DNA of 64,000 bases from Hymenobacter gummosus (GCF_003970915.1 NZ_RXOF01000004.1:310001-374000), one strand, 5' to 3'; numbered from the stretch's first letter, positions 26,920-35,894 are shown. A program made the numbers and translations. The notes: generated from the sequence alone by a model not told the origin.

Positions 26920-27327
26920 ATGACCAAAGCCGAAGCCAAAGACCTGCTGCTGCACCACGCCTTCAGCCACGACGACTTCGACAACCCCAAGTCCCAGCGT
27001 GGCTTCCTCGGCATGTTGCGCCCGTTCAACGGCACGCTGGAAGAGGCCAACTACCACGAAATCATGGCCGCCCTGCGCACCCTGGCCGACGACCTGGACC
27101 ACCCCACCATCGACCGGGAGGTCGTAGCCGCCCTCTGGGGCATCTGCCACTTCGCCCGCGCCTGGGGCCTAGCCCCCGAAGGAATGCTCCGCCGCAACAA
27201 CCTCATCAGCCCCGCCCAAATCCAACAGCTCGAAACCTGGGTCGACAGCATTTCCTACGCCACCTGCTGCCTGCTCGATGGCTCCGGTCCCGCCGAAGCC
27301 TTTGCCGACTACCACCCGCCCCAATAG
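26920..27327 (+). CDS. Conserved hypothetical protein
   Basis: A 135-residue, mostly helical, soluble, acidic protein (MTKAEAKDLLLHHAFSHDDF...). No signal peptide or membrane segment; the paired residues LDHPTIDREVVAALWGICHF suggest a helical bundle. Codon use matches neighbours. No family recognised. It converges on the next gene, with a REP-B between them. Confidence 0.7.
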   Translation: MTKAEAKDLLLHHAFSHDDFDNPKSQRGFLGMLRPFNGTLEEANYHEIMAALRTLADDLDHPTIDREVVAALWGICHFARAWGLAPEGMLRRNNLISPAQIQQLETWVDSISYATCCLLDGSGPAEAFADYHPPQ

Positions 27328-27389
27328 CCCACCCCACAAAAAAAGCAAGGCGCCCCACCCGGAGCACCCTGCCAATCAAACCTCGTTGA

Positions 27390-27435
27390 ACGCCCCCCCC
27401 TATCCATTTTCGGAGAGGGGGCCGGGGGGTGAGGC
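27390..27435. repeat. REP-B palindrome
   Basis: CCCCCCTATCCATTTTCGG then AGAGGGGGCCGGGGGGTGAGG, lying between two converging genes and touching the stop codon at 27437. Confidence 0.75.
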
Positions 27436-27436
27436 G

Positions 27437-28153
27437 CTACGCCGGTCCGCCCGGCTTCTCCTCCCGCTCCCGCCGCACCCGCTTCAGCAGCTGCGCCAGC
27501 GTGTAGTGCTTCACCTTGGCCGCATCCACGCCCCGGTACAGGCTCTTGCCGTCGGCCATCAGCTCCTGCATCAGCTGGTACAGCCGGTTCAGCACCTGCG
27601 TCGAGGTCTGCGTGAGCGTCTGCTGCGTCGTCTGCGCCACGTCCTGGGCGGTGCTGCCGCTGGTCAGGGCCGTGCGCAGGGCGCGGAGCTGCTCGGTTTC
27701 GGCGGGCAGGTGGCCCTTCGCCTGCAAAGCCGCCGCGTTGGCATCCAGGTTCTGCAGCAGCACCCGCAGCGTCTCGGCCACGGCCTCCACGTCCTTGGAA
27801 TCCAGGGCCGCCCGCACCTGCCGAATCCCGAACGCCTGCCGGCTCACCTGTAAGCCCTCGGCCCGCCGTACGCGCGCTTCCAGGCGGTTGAGCTGCCGCG
27901 GCAGCTCGTCCAGCTGCGTCTGCACCTGCTGGCCCAGCTGCTGGCTCAGGCCCGTGGCCGAACGGCGGCTCACCGCCTGTTCCACCGCCGCCAGGCGGGC
28001 ATCGAAATCGGTCAGAAACTGCTTGCCGTACTCCTCCGGCAGCAAGTCCACAAATTCGGCCTCATCCTCCTGGTAATGCGCCCGCAGCAGGCGGGCCAGC
28101 GGCGCCACTTCCTCGGCGCGGCAATTAAACAACGGTACTACTCGATCTGACAT
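27437..28153 (-). CDS. Coiled-coil-rich hypothetical protein
   Basis: A 238-residue soluble protein with long helices rich in Q, L and R (GLSQQLGQQVQTQLDELPRQ, NRLEARVRRAEGLQ) that predict coiled coil over about 50-190. No signal, no membrane helix, no recognised enzyme motif. Its upstream region is the 21-bp minisatellite at 28246. Confidence 0.65.
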   Translation of the reverse strand: MSDRVVPLFNCRAEEVAPLARLLRAHYQEDEAEFVDLLPEEYGKQFLTDFDARLAAVEQAVSRRSATGLSQQLGQQVQTQLDELPRQLNRLEARVRRAEGLQVSRQAFGIRQVRAALDSKDVEAVAETLRVLLQNLDANAAALQAKGHLPAETEQLRALRTALTSGSTAQDVAQTTQQTLTQTSTQVLNRLYQLMQELMADGKSLYRGVDAAKVKHYTLAQLLKRVRREREEKPGGPA

Positions 28154-28245
28154 AGTGGGAGCGTTAAAGGTGTAAGGTTGAGCTTAATGCTACCCATTGC
28201 CCCGCTCATTTGCAATATCCCTCGCCCGTCCCCCTCGTAATAATT

Positions 28246-28449
28246 TACGACACGCTACTGAGTCCCTTCGATACGTTACTCGGTTTCTTCGATACGCTAC
28301 TCGGTCCCTTCGACACGTTGCTCGGTTCCTGCGACAAGCTACTCGGTCCTTACGATACCGTTTCCGGCGTCTTCGACACGCTACTCTGCCCCTACGATAC
28401 GCTTTCCGGTCCTTCCGACAAGGTTTCCGGCGCTTTCGACACCCTTGCC
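28246..28449 (+). repeat. 21-bp minisatellite encoding heptapeptide repeats (xDTLLGP type)
   Basis: Nine full units and one partial unit of 21 bp. Read on the plus strand in one frame they give FDTLLGP, FDTLLGS, CDKLLGP, YDTVSGV, YDTLSGP, SDKVSGA and similar. The second codon is Asp in all ten units although it alternates GAC and GAT. Position 3 is T or K, position 4 L or V, position 6 mostly G. No ATG precedes the array in frame (only TTG at 28210) and the frame runs into the next gene. Coding status is therefore open. It lies in the 393-bp gap between two genes. Confidence 0.75.
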
Positions 28450-28546
28450 ACCCGCGCCGCCTCATCCCAAAGCCGCCCCCAGGCCCCCATCTTACGTATT
28501 CCCTTCGGTTGCCGCGCCCCTATTCACCTTACCTACCCCCCACAAG

Positions 28547-28843
28547 ATGAAAAAAGCGCTTTTCCTGGGCCTGGCCGCCACCGCCCTCACCCTCGCCAGC
28601 TGCGGCGCCGACAACGCCAACAGCGGCGCCAGCGGCAGCCCCAGCGCCACTGACCAGGCCGCCCCCGGCACCACCGACAGCCTCGAACAGGGCGGCGCCA
28701 GCACCACCGACGGCCCCGCCAGCATTGAGGGCACCGACCCCACCACCACCAACAACGGCTCCACCGTCACCGGCGAAGGCACCTCCCGCAACACCACCAC
28801 CGCGGGCAACGGCACCACCGCCGGCAGCACCACCGGCCAGTAG
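28547..28843 (+). CDS. Small Ser/Thr/Gly-rich lipoprotein
   Basis: A 98-residue lipoprotein: signal MKKALFLGLAATALTLASC with the lipobox Cys at 19, followed by a low-complexity disordered tail rich in T, G, S and N (for example TNNGSTVTGEG). Such proteins are common in Hymenobacter-like genomes; function unknown. Followed by a terminator-like hairpin. Confidence 0.72.
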   Translation: MKKALFLGLAATALTLASCGADNANSGASGSPSATDQAAPGTTDSLEQGGASTTDGPASIEGTDPTTTNNGSTVTGEGTSRNTTTAGNGTTAGSTTGQ

Positions 28844-28859
28844 CCCCGCCCAGCAGCCC

Positions 28860-28896
28860 CAAGGCCGGACTTCCCCCGCGGGAAGCCCGGCCTTAT
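28860..28896 (+). terminator. Terminator-like hairpin after the small lipoprotein gene
   Basis: AAGGCCGGACTTCCC / GGGAAGCCCGGCCTT, a strong stem with a short loop 17 bp after the stop; the T-run is poor (TTATCG). Confidence 0.6.
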
Positions 28897-29032
28897 CGTG
28901 ACGCCCGCACCCTGTACCGCCGGCCGCGTCGAACAATTTTCCTATCCTGCCACTTCTTTCCTACCTCGCCTCTCCGCCACCGCCCTGCCTAGCGCGCCGC
29001 TTCGCCTCCCCTACCCCCTTCCAACCACAGCT

Positions 29033-29905
29033 ATGACCAAGCCCTTCCGGCGCATTTTCCAGGTTATCGACGGCGTCAAAAAGCTCGTCGGCGACGGATT
29101 CGACGTGTGCAGCCCCATGCCCGGGGCGCGCATCCGCCAGCTCAGCCCCTTCCTGCTGCTCGACCACACCGGCCCTATGCCCGTACGCCCCACCGACTCC
29201 CCGCTGGGCGCCCATCCGCACCCCCACCGCGGCTTCGAGACGGTGACGGTGGTGTACCAGGGCGCCCTCGCCCACCGCGACACGGCCGGGCACCGCGGCC
29301 ACCTCGGCCCCGGCGACGTGCAGTGGATGACGGCCGGCGCGGGCCTCCTGCACGAGGAAATGCACGAGCGGGAATTTGCCCGCCGCGGTGGCACCCTGGA
29401 GCTGATTCAGCTCTGGGTGAACGTGCCGGCCAAGGACAAAATGGCCCCGCCCGCCTACCAGGAGCTATCCGCCGCCGACATTCCCAGCGTGGCCGTGGCC
29501 GACGGCCGGGGCTACGTGCGCGTCATTGCCGGCACCTACGGGGGCGTCACCGGCCCGGCCCGCACCTTCTCTCCCCTGCTCCTGCTCGACGCCCACCTGC
29601 TCGAAGACAGCACCACCACCCTCACCCTGCCCGCCCACTACAACGTGGGCCTCTACGTCGTCACCGGCGACGTGCTCATCAACGGCGGCCGCCCGGCCCA
29701 CACCAAGCAGCTCGTCGTGCTCGGCTGGGACGCCCCCGACGTCGAAATCACCTGCTCCCAGGACAGCGTGGTGCTCGTCATGGCCGGCCTGCCCATCGAG
29801 GAGCCCCTGGCCACCTACGGCCCCTTCGTGATGAACACCAACCAGGAGTTGATGCAGGCCATAGCCGACTACGAAAACGGCCGCCTCGGCTCGTTTAGTG
29901 AGTGA
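29033..29905 (+). CDS. Pirin family protein
   Basis: A 290-residue bicupin. The N-terminal pirin metal site is present: HPHPHRGFETVTV (H63, H65) and LLHEEMHE (H107, E109). Pirins bind iron; some have quercetin 2,3-dioxygenase activity and others are redox-linked regulators, so the substrate is not assignable. Start at MTKPFRRIFQ; the longer frame upstream lacks conserved residues. Monocistronic, followed by a composite palindromic element. Confidence 0.9.
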   Translation: MTKPFRRIFQVIDGVKKLVGDGFDVCSPMPGARIRQLSPFLLLDHTGPMPVRPTDSPLGAHPHPHRGFETVTVVYQGALAHRDTAGHRGHLGPGDVQWMTAGAGLLHEEMHEREFARRGGTLELIQLWVNVPAKDKMAPPAYQELSAADIPSVAVADGRGYVRVIAGTYGGVTGPARTFSPLLLLDAHLLEDSTTTLTLPAHYNVGLYVVTGDVLINGGRPAHTKQLVVLGWDAPDVEITCSQDSVVLVMAGLPIEEPLATYGPFVMNTNQELMQAIADYENGRLGSFSE

Positions 29906-29937
29906 CGAAGGAAGAGTGAGGAAGAAGGGGAAACCAG

Positions 29938-30180
29938 CACGTCATCCTGAGCGCAGCGAACCGAAGGAAGGCGAAGCCAAGGACCTTCCTCGCACCCTGC
30001 ACCGCCGCTGCCTACGAAGTGCCGACGCTTTGTACCGATGGGAACAGGAAGCGCAGCCACCGACAGTAGTGGTAGTGGCTGCGCTTTTATTGTTCTGATA
30101 GAGCAACGTCGGCACGTTGGCATCAGCGGCGGTGCGGGGTTCGAGGAAGGTCCTTCGCAAGCTCAGGATGACGTTCTTCC
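29938..30180. mobile_element. Composite palindromic element of the ACGTCATCCTGAGC family, copy 1
   Basis: Terminal inverted arms ACGTCATCCTGAGCGCAGCG and CAAGCTCAGGATGACGT surround GGACCTTCCTCG / GAGGAAGGTCCTTCG arms. An internal hairpin GAAGCGCAGCCACC ... TAGTGGCTGCGCTTT lies at 30049-30086, then GTTGGCATCAGCGGCGGTGC. The copy at 50018 has the same order of parts with several stretches nearly identical. No coding capacity. Confidence 0.75.
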
Positions 30181-30184
30181 TTCC

Positions 30185-30718
30185 TCATTCTTCCTTCGCT
30201 CCGCCAACCACCCGCGCCGTCACCAGCAACTGGCCCAGGTGGCGCATGGTGTGCTCGGCCGCGTGCGTGAGCAGCCCGATAACCGTGGAAGGCAGCTGTG
30301 CCCGGCCTACGCCCCGGATGTCGGTCAGCGTGGCCGCATCGGTGGCGCGCAGCTGGGCCAGGGCCGCCTCCACCTGCGCCCCAAAGGCCTGCACCAGCGC
30401 GGCCGGCGTGGCCTCGGCGGCGGGCTGACTCTCGGCGGCCAGGTAGGCCAGCTGCTCCGGCGTCAACGCCTCGGCGCGGGCGTAGGTCAGTAGCCGGTCG
30501 AGCACGCCGGTGAGGTGCCGCAGGTGAAAGCCTACGGAAGCCACCCCGGCCGGCTGCTGCCAAAGCCGCTCGGTGGGGAAACCGGCCAGGGCCGCCTGCA
30601 CTTCTTCGCGGGCCTGCAGCAGGGCGTGGGCCACGGGCTGCAGCAGCGGGGGCATGTCGGGCAGGGGGCCGCGCAGCCATACTTCGCGGGAATCGGGGCG
30701 GGTAGCGGGAGTACTCAT
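30185..30718 (-). CDS. DinB-family protein (putative metal-dependent thiol transferase fold)
   Basis: A 177-residue four-helix DinB/YfiT-type protein, start MSTPATRPDSREVWLRG. Metal-site histidines are seen in VGFHLRHLTGVLDRLLTYAR and THAAEHTMRHLGQLLVTARV, matching the usual H...HxxxH layout. Members carry out thiol-dependent transfer reactions; no substrate can be assigned. Lies downstream of fbp on the same strand across palindromic spacers. Confidence 0.82.
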   Translation of the reverse strand: MSTPATRPDSREVWLRGPLPDMPPLLQPVAHALLQAREEVQAALAGFPTERLWQQPAGVASVGFHLRHLTGVLDRLLTYARAEALTPEQLAYLAAESQPAAEATPAALVQAFGAQVEAALAQLRATDAATLTDIRGVGRAQLPSTVIGLLTHAAEHTMRHLGQLLVTARVVGGAKEE

Positions 30719-30729
30719 GGCACTCAAAC

Positions 30730-30818
30730 CGCCCGGCGCCGGGCTTGTTGGCCGCCCGGCCCAAAAAGCCCGGCGCCGGGCGGAGGGCTTTTGGTAGGGT
30801 ATTATCTGGCGCCGGGCT
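30730..30818 (-). terminator. Triple GCCCGGCGCCGGGC palindrome with terminator of fbp
   Basis: GCCCGGCGCCGGGC occurs at 30731-30744 and 30768-30781, with a shortened copy near 30808. On the minus strand the central copy is followed by TTTTT (AAAAA at 30763-30767), so it can terminate the fbp transcript. Confidence 0.7.
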
Positions 30819-30819
30819 G

Positions 30820-31878
30820 CTAGGCTACCACCGCCGGCGCGGGGTGCGGGTGCTGGTCTTCGGCCTCCGCGCAGGCCTGGTAGGCCGTCACCATATCCTT
30901 GGAGCCGATGTAGAGGGCGCTGCGCTGGTGAAAGTCGATGGGCACGATGTCGAGCACCGCGCTGCCGTCGGCCAGGGCCTTGCCGCCGGCCTGCTCGATA
31001 ACCAGGGCCAGCGGGTAGCTTTCGTAGAGCAGGCGCAGCTTGCCGCTGGGGTTTTTCTTGGTGGGCGGGTACAGGTAGATGCCGCCGGTGAACAGGTTGC
31101 GGTGGTAGTCGGCCACCAACGAGCCCACGTAGCGGCCCGAGAAGCGCTGCTGCTTGCACCCGGTGAGGTAGGTGCGCACGCACTCGGGGTAGTCGAACCA
31201 GTTGCCCTCGTTGCAGGAGAAGGTTTTGCCGGCCTCGGGGATGCGGATATCGGGGTGCGAGAGGAAAAATTCGCCCAACGAGGGCTCGTAGGTGAAGCCC
31301 ACCACGCCGTGGCCGGTGGTGTACACCAGCATGGTGCTGGAGCCGTACAGGATGTAGCCGGCGGCCACCTGCTGCCGGCCGCCTTGCAGGAAGTCGGCGC
31401 GGGTGGCCTTGGAGCCCACGGCCGTCACGCGGCGGTAAATCGAGAAGATGGTGCCGATGCTGACGTTGACGTTGATGTTGGAGGAGCCGTCGAGCGGGTC
31501 GATGGCCACCACATACTTGCCCTGGTCGTTGCCGGTGTGGATGATTTCGTCCTCTTCCTCCGACAGCACCGCGCAGGCCTGCCCGCCGTTGCGCAGGGCG
31601 CGGATAAAGCGGATGTTAGCCACCACGTCGAGCTTCTGCTGCTCCTCGCCCTGCACGTTCTGCTGCCCGTAGGCCCCGGCAATACCGGCCAGCCCGGCCC
31701 GGTTTACCTCGCGGTTGATGATTTTGCCGGCCAGGGCAATGTCGCGCAGCAGCTGCGACAATTCCCCCGTGGCAAAGGGAAACTCGCCCTGCTTCTGCAT
31801 GATGTAGCGCTCCAGCGTGGTGCCCACGGGCGAGGCCAGGTGGTTGTCGGCCGGATTAGGGGTAGACGTGTTGTTCAT
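30820..31878 (-). CDS. fbp: Fructose-1,6-bisphosphatase, class I
   Basis: Gluconeogenic enzyme of 352 residues that removes the 1-phosphate of fructose 1,6-bisphosphate. Metal and substrate motifs: VLSEEEDEII (about 102), AIDPLDGSSNINVNVSIGTIF (about 128-148) and YVGSLVADYHRNLFTGGIYLYP. Full-length with no fusion. Not clearly cotranscribed with the pectin operon, but its place next to it suits growth on uronates, which enter metabolism as trioses. Confidence 0.95.
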   Translation of the reverse strand: MNNTSTPNPADNHLASPVGTTLERYIMQKQGEFPFATGELSQLLRDIALAGKIINREVNRAGLAGIAGAYGQQNVQGEEQQKLDVVANIRFIRALRNGGQACAVLSEEEDEIIHTGNDQGKYVVAIDPLDGSSNINVNVSIGTIFSIYRRVTAVGSKATRADFLQGGRQQVAAGYILYGSSTMLVYTTGHGVVGFTYEPSLGEFFLSHPDIRIPEAGKTFSCNEGNWFDYPECVRTYLTGCKQQRFSGRYVGSLVADYHRNLFTGGIYLYPPTKKNPSGKLRLLYESYPLALVIEQAGGKALADGSAVLDIVPIDFHQRSALYIGSKDMVTAYQACAEAEDQHPHPAPAVVA

Positions 31879-32188
31879 GTGGGGAAATGAGGAAGTAAAT
31901 CAGCAGGGAATACGCCGCCAAACCGGCCGCCGGGCGGCCGGGGGGAAAGGCGGAAATCGGGTAAGCGAAAGGGCCGAAAAGCAGGGTGCTGAGCTTGCCG
32001 AAGAGGGGCTTGCCGGCCGCCGCGGAAAGTCTCCCGCTACCCACAGCAAGTTCTTCAACTAGCTCAGCACCACTGTTCTGGACTCTACTGCCCGCACAGA
32101 CCGGAAATGGTCCGGACCGGTAGCTTGCACGACCAAAATAGCGCCGGCCCAGCCACTCCGGTTGCGCGGGTTTGCGCCGTCCGGGCGC
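31879..32188. other. Gene-free spacer
   Basis: A 310-bp stretch upstream of fbp. I see no coding frame or recognised repeat; it presumably holds the fbp promoter, but no clear TAnnTTTG box was found. Confidence 0.5.
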
Positions 32189-32686
32189 TTAGCTTTTGGC
32201 GTCGGGCTGCTTCTGACTCTGCCACAGCACCACCTGCCAGCCCTTCTTCGGGTCCTTGATCTGCACCACCACGTACTTGAGGTGGGCAATGTTGGGCGTG
32301 CCGTCGGGCTTGTTGGGCAGGGTGATGGTGATGGTGCCGTTGACCACGGCGGCCTTGCCGTCGTTGTAGGCGCGCACGTTCAGGGCCTCCACGTCAATCT
32401 TGTCGTACTGGCTTTTGCCGTCCCGAATCGACTGAATGTAGTCCGGCTTGCCGTTCTGCTTGCCGTTGGAGTGGGTGTACACCAAATCGTCGGCGAAGAC
32501 CTTCTCCAGAAAGGCATAGTCCTTTTTCACCTGGGCCTCGAAGCGCTGCCGCTCCAAAGCTTCCACTTCCTTGGCCGCCGCCGCGTCCTTGGCGCTGGGC
32601 TTAGCCGATTGGCCGTGAATGGTGGTGAAGGCCGCCAGCCCTAGGATGAGCAGCGCGGCAAGGGAAAGGGAGAGGAAGCGTTTCAT
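32189..32686 (-). CDS. Exported SnoaL/NTF2-like (DUF4440-type) protein
   Basis: A 165-residue protein with a signal peptide (MKRFLSLSLAALLILGLAAF). The mature part looks like an NTF2-like cone: ERQRFEAQVKKDYAFLEKVF, ADDLVYTHSNGKQNGK (typical DUF4440 strand) and GWQVVLWQSQ. Function unknown; many family members are small-molecule binders or isomerase-fold proteins. Start chosen for the signal peptide; the longer frame is REP-A sequence. Confidence 0.8.
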   Translation of the reverse strand: MKRFLSLSLAALLILGLAAFTTIHGQSAKPSAKDAAAAKEVEALERQRFEAQVKKDYAFLEKVFADDLVYTHSNGKQNGKPDYIQSIRDGKSQYDKIDVEALNVRAYNDGKAAVVNGTITITLPNKPDGTPNIAHLKYVVVQIKDPKKGWQVVLWQSQKQPDAKS

Positions 32687-32703
32687 GGGATGGTAACGAC
32701 TAA

Positions 32704-32800
32704 AGAACGTCATGTCGAGCTTGTCGAGACATCTCGCGTGCTGACGCCCGGTACTAATGTCATGCTTCATCTGGCGTCCGCTTGTCGAAGCATGACGTTC
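32704..32800. repeat. REP-A palindromic element
   Basis: AGAACGTCATGTCGAGCTTG and CTTGTCGAAGCATGACGTTC arms around CATCTCGCGTGCTGACGCC. Confidence 0.82.
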
Positions 32801-32809
32801 TTTTCATTC

Positions 32810-34171
32810 TTACGCCCGCTCGTCCAGCTGAATCGGCTTCATGCGCGGCACCAGGAAGTGCATGATCAGCCAGGCCAGCAGGTAGGCCCCGCCGCAGATC
32901 CAGAACATGATGAAGTAGGCCTTGTCGAGCTGGCCGATGCTTTCGTAGTACACGAACATGCGCTTTTGCACCAGGGCCGACAGCAGGATGCCGCCCATAC
33001 CGCCGGCCATGCCGCCAATGCCCGTCACCGAAGCCACGGCCCGCTTGGGGAACATGTCCGACACGGTGGTGAAGATGTTGGCGCTCCAGGCCTGGTGGGC
33101 CGCCGCCGCAATGCCGATAACCAGCACCGCCAGCCACATATTCATCTGCCCGAGCTGCTGGGCAAACACAATTGGGAACACGCACAGCGCGATGAGCAGC
33201 ATCGAGGTCTTGCGGGCCTTGAAGGGCGCCCAGCCGTTCTTGATGAAGTTCATCGGAATCCAGCCGCCGCCCACGCTGCCGATGCTCGACAGCACGTACA
33301 CGGCCGCTACCGGCAGGGCCACTTCGGTGCCTTTCAGGCCGTACTGCTTGTTGAGGAAGTCGGGCAGCCAGAACAGGTAAAACCACCAGATGGGGTCCGT
33401 GAGGAACTTGCCGAACACGAAGGCCCAGGTCTGGCGGAAGGTCAGCAGCTTAAACCACGACACCTTGGGCTCGGTGGTGATAGAAGCCGCGGCCAAATCG
33501 TCCACGTCGCTGTGGATGTACTCAAATTCGGCCTTGGTGAGCTTGGCGTGGCGCGCGGGCACCTCGTAGAGCATAAACCAGAGCACCAGCCACACGAAGC
33601 CCAGGGCCCCGGTGATGATAAAGGCCCACTGCCAGCCGATGGTTTCGGCAATCAGCGGGACGGTGAGCGGGGCAATGATGGCGCCCACGTTCGAGCCGGA
33701 GTTGAAGATACCCGTTGCCAGGGCGCGCTCCTTCTGCGGAAACCACTCGGCGGTGGTCTTGATGGCCGCCGGGAAGTTGCCGGCCTCCGTCACGCCCAGG
33801 AAAGCCCGGGCCACGCTGAAGCCCATGGTGCTGCTCACGAAGGCGTGGCCGATGGCCGCGAGGCTCCACAGGAAGGTTGACAGCGCGTAGCCAATCTTGG
33901 TGCCGAGCTTGTCGATGATGCTGCCCACGCCGAGCATACCCAGGGCGTAGGCCAGCTTGAAGGCAATTTCGATGTTGGCGTAGTCGCCCGCGTTCCAGTT
34001 GAAGGCGGTTTCGAGGTAGGGCTTCAGCAGCGAAATAACGGCCCGGTCGAGGTAGTTGACCGTGGTGGCGAAGAACACCAGGCCGCAGATGGTCCAGCGG
34101 TAGCTACCGATGGGGCCGGCGTTCTGCACGGGTGGTTTAGCGGCGCTGGCCGCGGGCGAAACTGTGGCCAT
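32810..34171 (-). CDS. MFS hexuronate transporter (ExuT-like)
   Basis: Inner-membrane symporter of the anion:cation symporter branch of MFS, 453 residues and about 12 helices. N-half signatures: FFATTVNYLDRAVIS, LGTKIGYALSTFLWSLAAIG and GVTEAGNFPAAIKTTAEWFP, typical of hexuronate and glucarate porters. Three bases separate it from kdgA, so the two are cotranscribed. Expected to import galacturonate (or its unsaturated derivatives) released by the pectinases. Specificity inferred from operon content. Confidence 0.88.
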   Translation of the reverse strand: MATVSPAASAAKPPVQNAGPIGSYRWTICGLVFFATTVNYLDRAVISLLKPYLETAFNWNAGDYANIEIAFKLAYALGMLGVGSIIDKLGTKIGYALSTFLWSLAAIGHAFVSSTMGFSVARAFLGVTEAGNFPAAIKTTAEWFPQKERALATGIFNSGSNVGAIIAPLTVPLIAETIGWQWAFIITGALGFVWLVLWFMLYEVPARHAKLTKAEFEYIHSDVDDLAAASITTEPKVSWFKLLTFRQTWAFVFGKFLTDPIWWFYLFWLPDFLNKQYGLKGTEVALPVAAVYVLSSIGSVGGGWIPMNFIKNGWAPFKARKTSMLLIALCVFPIVFAQQLGQMNMWLAVLVIGIAAAAHQAWSANIFTTVSDMFPKRAVASVTGIGGMAGGMGGILLSALVQKRMFVYYESIGQLDKAYFIMFWICGGAYLLAWLIMHFLVPRMKPIQLDERA

Positions 34172-34174
34172 GCG

Positions 34175-34852
34175 CTACTTCTTTACGGTGTCCACAAAAG
34201 CCATCAGCTCGCTGATGCGGCCAGCCAGGGCGTCCAGGTCGCTGCTGTCCTTGAACAGCTGCGAGCCCATGCCCACCGCGCTGACGCCGGCGCCAAACCA
34301 GCCGCCCAGGCTTTCGATGGTCGGCTCCACGCCGCCGGTCACCATCACCTTCACTTTCGGCATGGGGCCGTGCACCGCCTTGATGTAATCTGGGCCGAGC
34401 ACGCCGGCGGGGAAAATCTTCACCATGGCCGCACCCAGGCGGGTGGCGTGGAAGATTTCGTTCAGGGTCATCACGCCGGGCACCCAAGCAATGTCGTAGT
34501 GGCGGCAGATGGCGGCCACGTCGGCCGTCGTAATCGGCTGCACTACGAAGTCGGCGCCGGCGAGGATGAAGGCCTCCGCGTCCTTGGCGTTGTAGATGGT
34601 GCCGATGCCCAGCAGCATGTCGGGGCAGTTTTCGCGCACGTAGGCGCGCAGCTTCGTGAACACCTCGAAGGCGTTGTCGCCGCGGTTGGTGAATTCGAAC
34701 ACCCGGATGCCGCCCTGGTAGCAGGCCGAGAGGATGTTCTGCGCGTACTCCACGTCGGCGTGGTAGAACACCGGAATGACCGGGGCCTGCAGCACGCGGC
34801 TGAGCACTTCTTTGGAGGCTATCTGCGGAACGTTATCGGTGTCGAAGGGCAT
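34175..34852 (-). CDS. kdgA: KDPG/KHG aldolase
   Basis: Bifunctional 2-dehydro-3-deoxyphosphogluconate / 4-hydroxy-2-oxoglutarate aldolase, 225 residues, cytoplasmic. It cleaves KDPG to pyruvate and glyceraldehyde-3-phosphate, the last step of galacturonate catabolism. Residues seen: FEFTNRG with E53, WVPGVMT and VKIFPAG with Schiff-base K145, then VTGGVEP for phosphate binding. 25 bp after kdgK and 3 bp before the transporter. Confidence 0.92.
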   Translation of the reverse strand: MPFDTDNVPQIASKEVLSRVLQAPVIPVFYHADVEYAQNILSACYQGGIRVFEFTNRGDNAFEVFTKLRAYVRENCPDMLLGIGTIYNAKDAEAFILAGADFVVQPITTADVAAICRHYDIAWVPGVMTLNEIFHATRLGAAMVKIFPAGVLGPDYIKAVHGPMPKVKVMVTGGVEPTIESLGGWFGAGVSAVGMGSQLFKDSSDLDALAGRISELMAFVDTVKK

Positions 34853-34877
34853 ACAAGTTGGGTGGGTTTAGGGTGAG

Positions 34878-35894
34878 TTATCGGAGCAGGCGGCCGGTGG
34901 TGTTGCCGGCCATGATGTGCTCCACTTCGGCCACGGTGGCCAGGTTCACGTCGCCGTGAATGGTGTGCTTGAGCGCCGAGGCGGCGGTGGCAAAGCTCAG
35001 CGCCGCTTCGGCCGAGTCCAGCTTGAGCGTGCCGTAGATGAAGCCGGCAATGAAAGCGTCGCCGCCGCCGATGCGGTCCACCACGGGCGTGATGTCGTAG
35101 TAAGGCGTCTGCTGGTAGCCCTGCGCCACGTCGTAGAGCATGCCCTTGATCCGCTCGTGCGAGGCGCTCTGGGTTTTGCGCTTGGTGGCAATAACCCGCT
35201 TGATCTGCGGAAACCGCTCGGTGAGCTTCTGCGCCATCGAGGCGAAGCTGTTCTCCGCGTCCTCGTCGGCCCGGATGCCGAACAAATCGTCGGCGTCGCC
35301 CTCGGAGCACACGACCACGTCGCAGCCGGCGGTCAGCTCGGGCATTACGTCCTGGGCGCGCTGCCCGTACTGCCACAGGTTGCGGCGGTAATTCACGTCG
35401 GCCGACACGGTGATGCCCAGGCGGCGGGCGGCGGCAATGGCCTCACGGCAGGCCTGGGCGGCCGTAGCCGACACGGCGGCGGTAATGCCCGTCCAGTGCA
35501 GCCACTGGGCGTCCTGCAGGATTTCATCCCAGTTGAAGGCGGCCGGGTCGAGCTTGGCGAAGGCCGAATCGAACCGGTCGTAGACGATGGTGCTGGCGCG
35601 CAGCGCCGAGCCCACTTCGAGGAAGTACAAGCCCAGGCGGGTATTGGGGGTGTACACCGTGCGGCTCATATCCACGCCGAGGCGGCGGAACTGCTGGGTG
35701 GCGGCGCGGCCGAGCTGGTGGTCGGGAAAGCAGGTGACGTGGGCGGCGGGCAGGCCCAGGCAGGCCAGCGAGGCGGCCACGTTGGCGTCGCCGCCGCCGT
35801 AGGTGATTTCGAGGTCGGCGGCTTGCTCCAGACGGTAGTTCAGCGGCGGCGAGAGCCGCATCATGATTTCGCCGAACGTGACGATTTGCTTCAT
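34878..35894 (-). CDS. kdgK: 2-keto-3-deoxygluconate kinase
   Basis: PfkB-family kinase of 338 residues that makes KDPG from KDG. Start MKQIVTFGEIMMRLSPP; substrate loop YGGGDANVAASLACLG and ATP motif DRIGGGDAFIAGFIYG with the catalytic Asp. First gene of the kdgK-kdgA-transporter unit; the palindrome at 36007 lies 113 bp upstream. The assignment as KDG kinase rests on family motifs plus pathway context. Confidence 0.9.
   Translation of the reverse strand: MKQIVTFGEIMMRLSPPLNYRLEQAADLEITYGGGDANVAASLACLGLPAAHVTCFPDHQLGRAATQQFRRLGVDMSRTVYTPNTRLGLYFLEVGSALRASTIVYDRFDSAFAKLDPAAFNWDEILQDAQWLHWTGITAAVSATAAQACREAIAAARRLGITVSADVNYRRNLWQYGQRAQDVMPELTAGCDVVVCSEGDADDLFGIRADEDAENSFASMAQKLTERFPQIKRVIATKRKTQSASHERIKGMLYDVAQGYQQTPYYDITPVVDRIGGGDAFIAGFIYGTLKLDSAEAALSFATAASALKHTIHGDVNLATVAEVEHIMAGNTTGRLLR

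Noticed and set aside
28246-28449. The repeat array considered as a CRISPR
   Set aside because: The 21-bp units are contiguous without unique spacers, and no cas genes are near.
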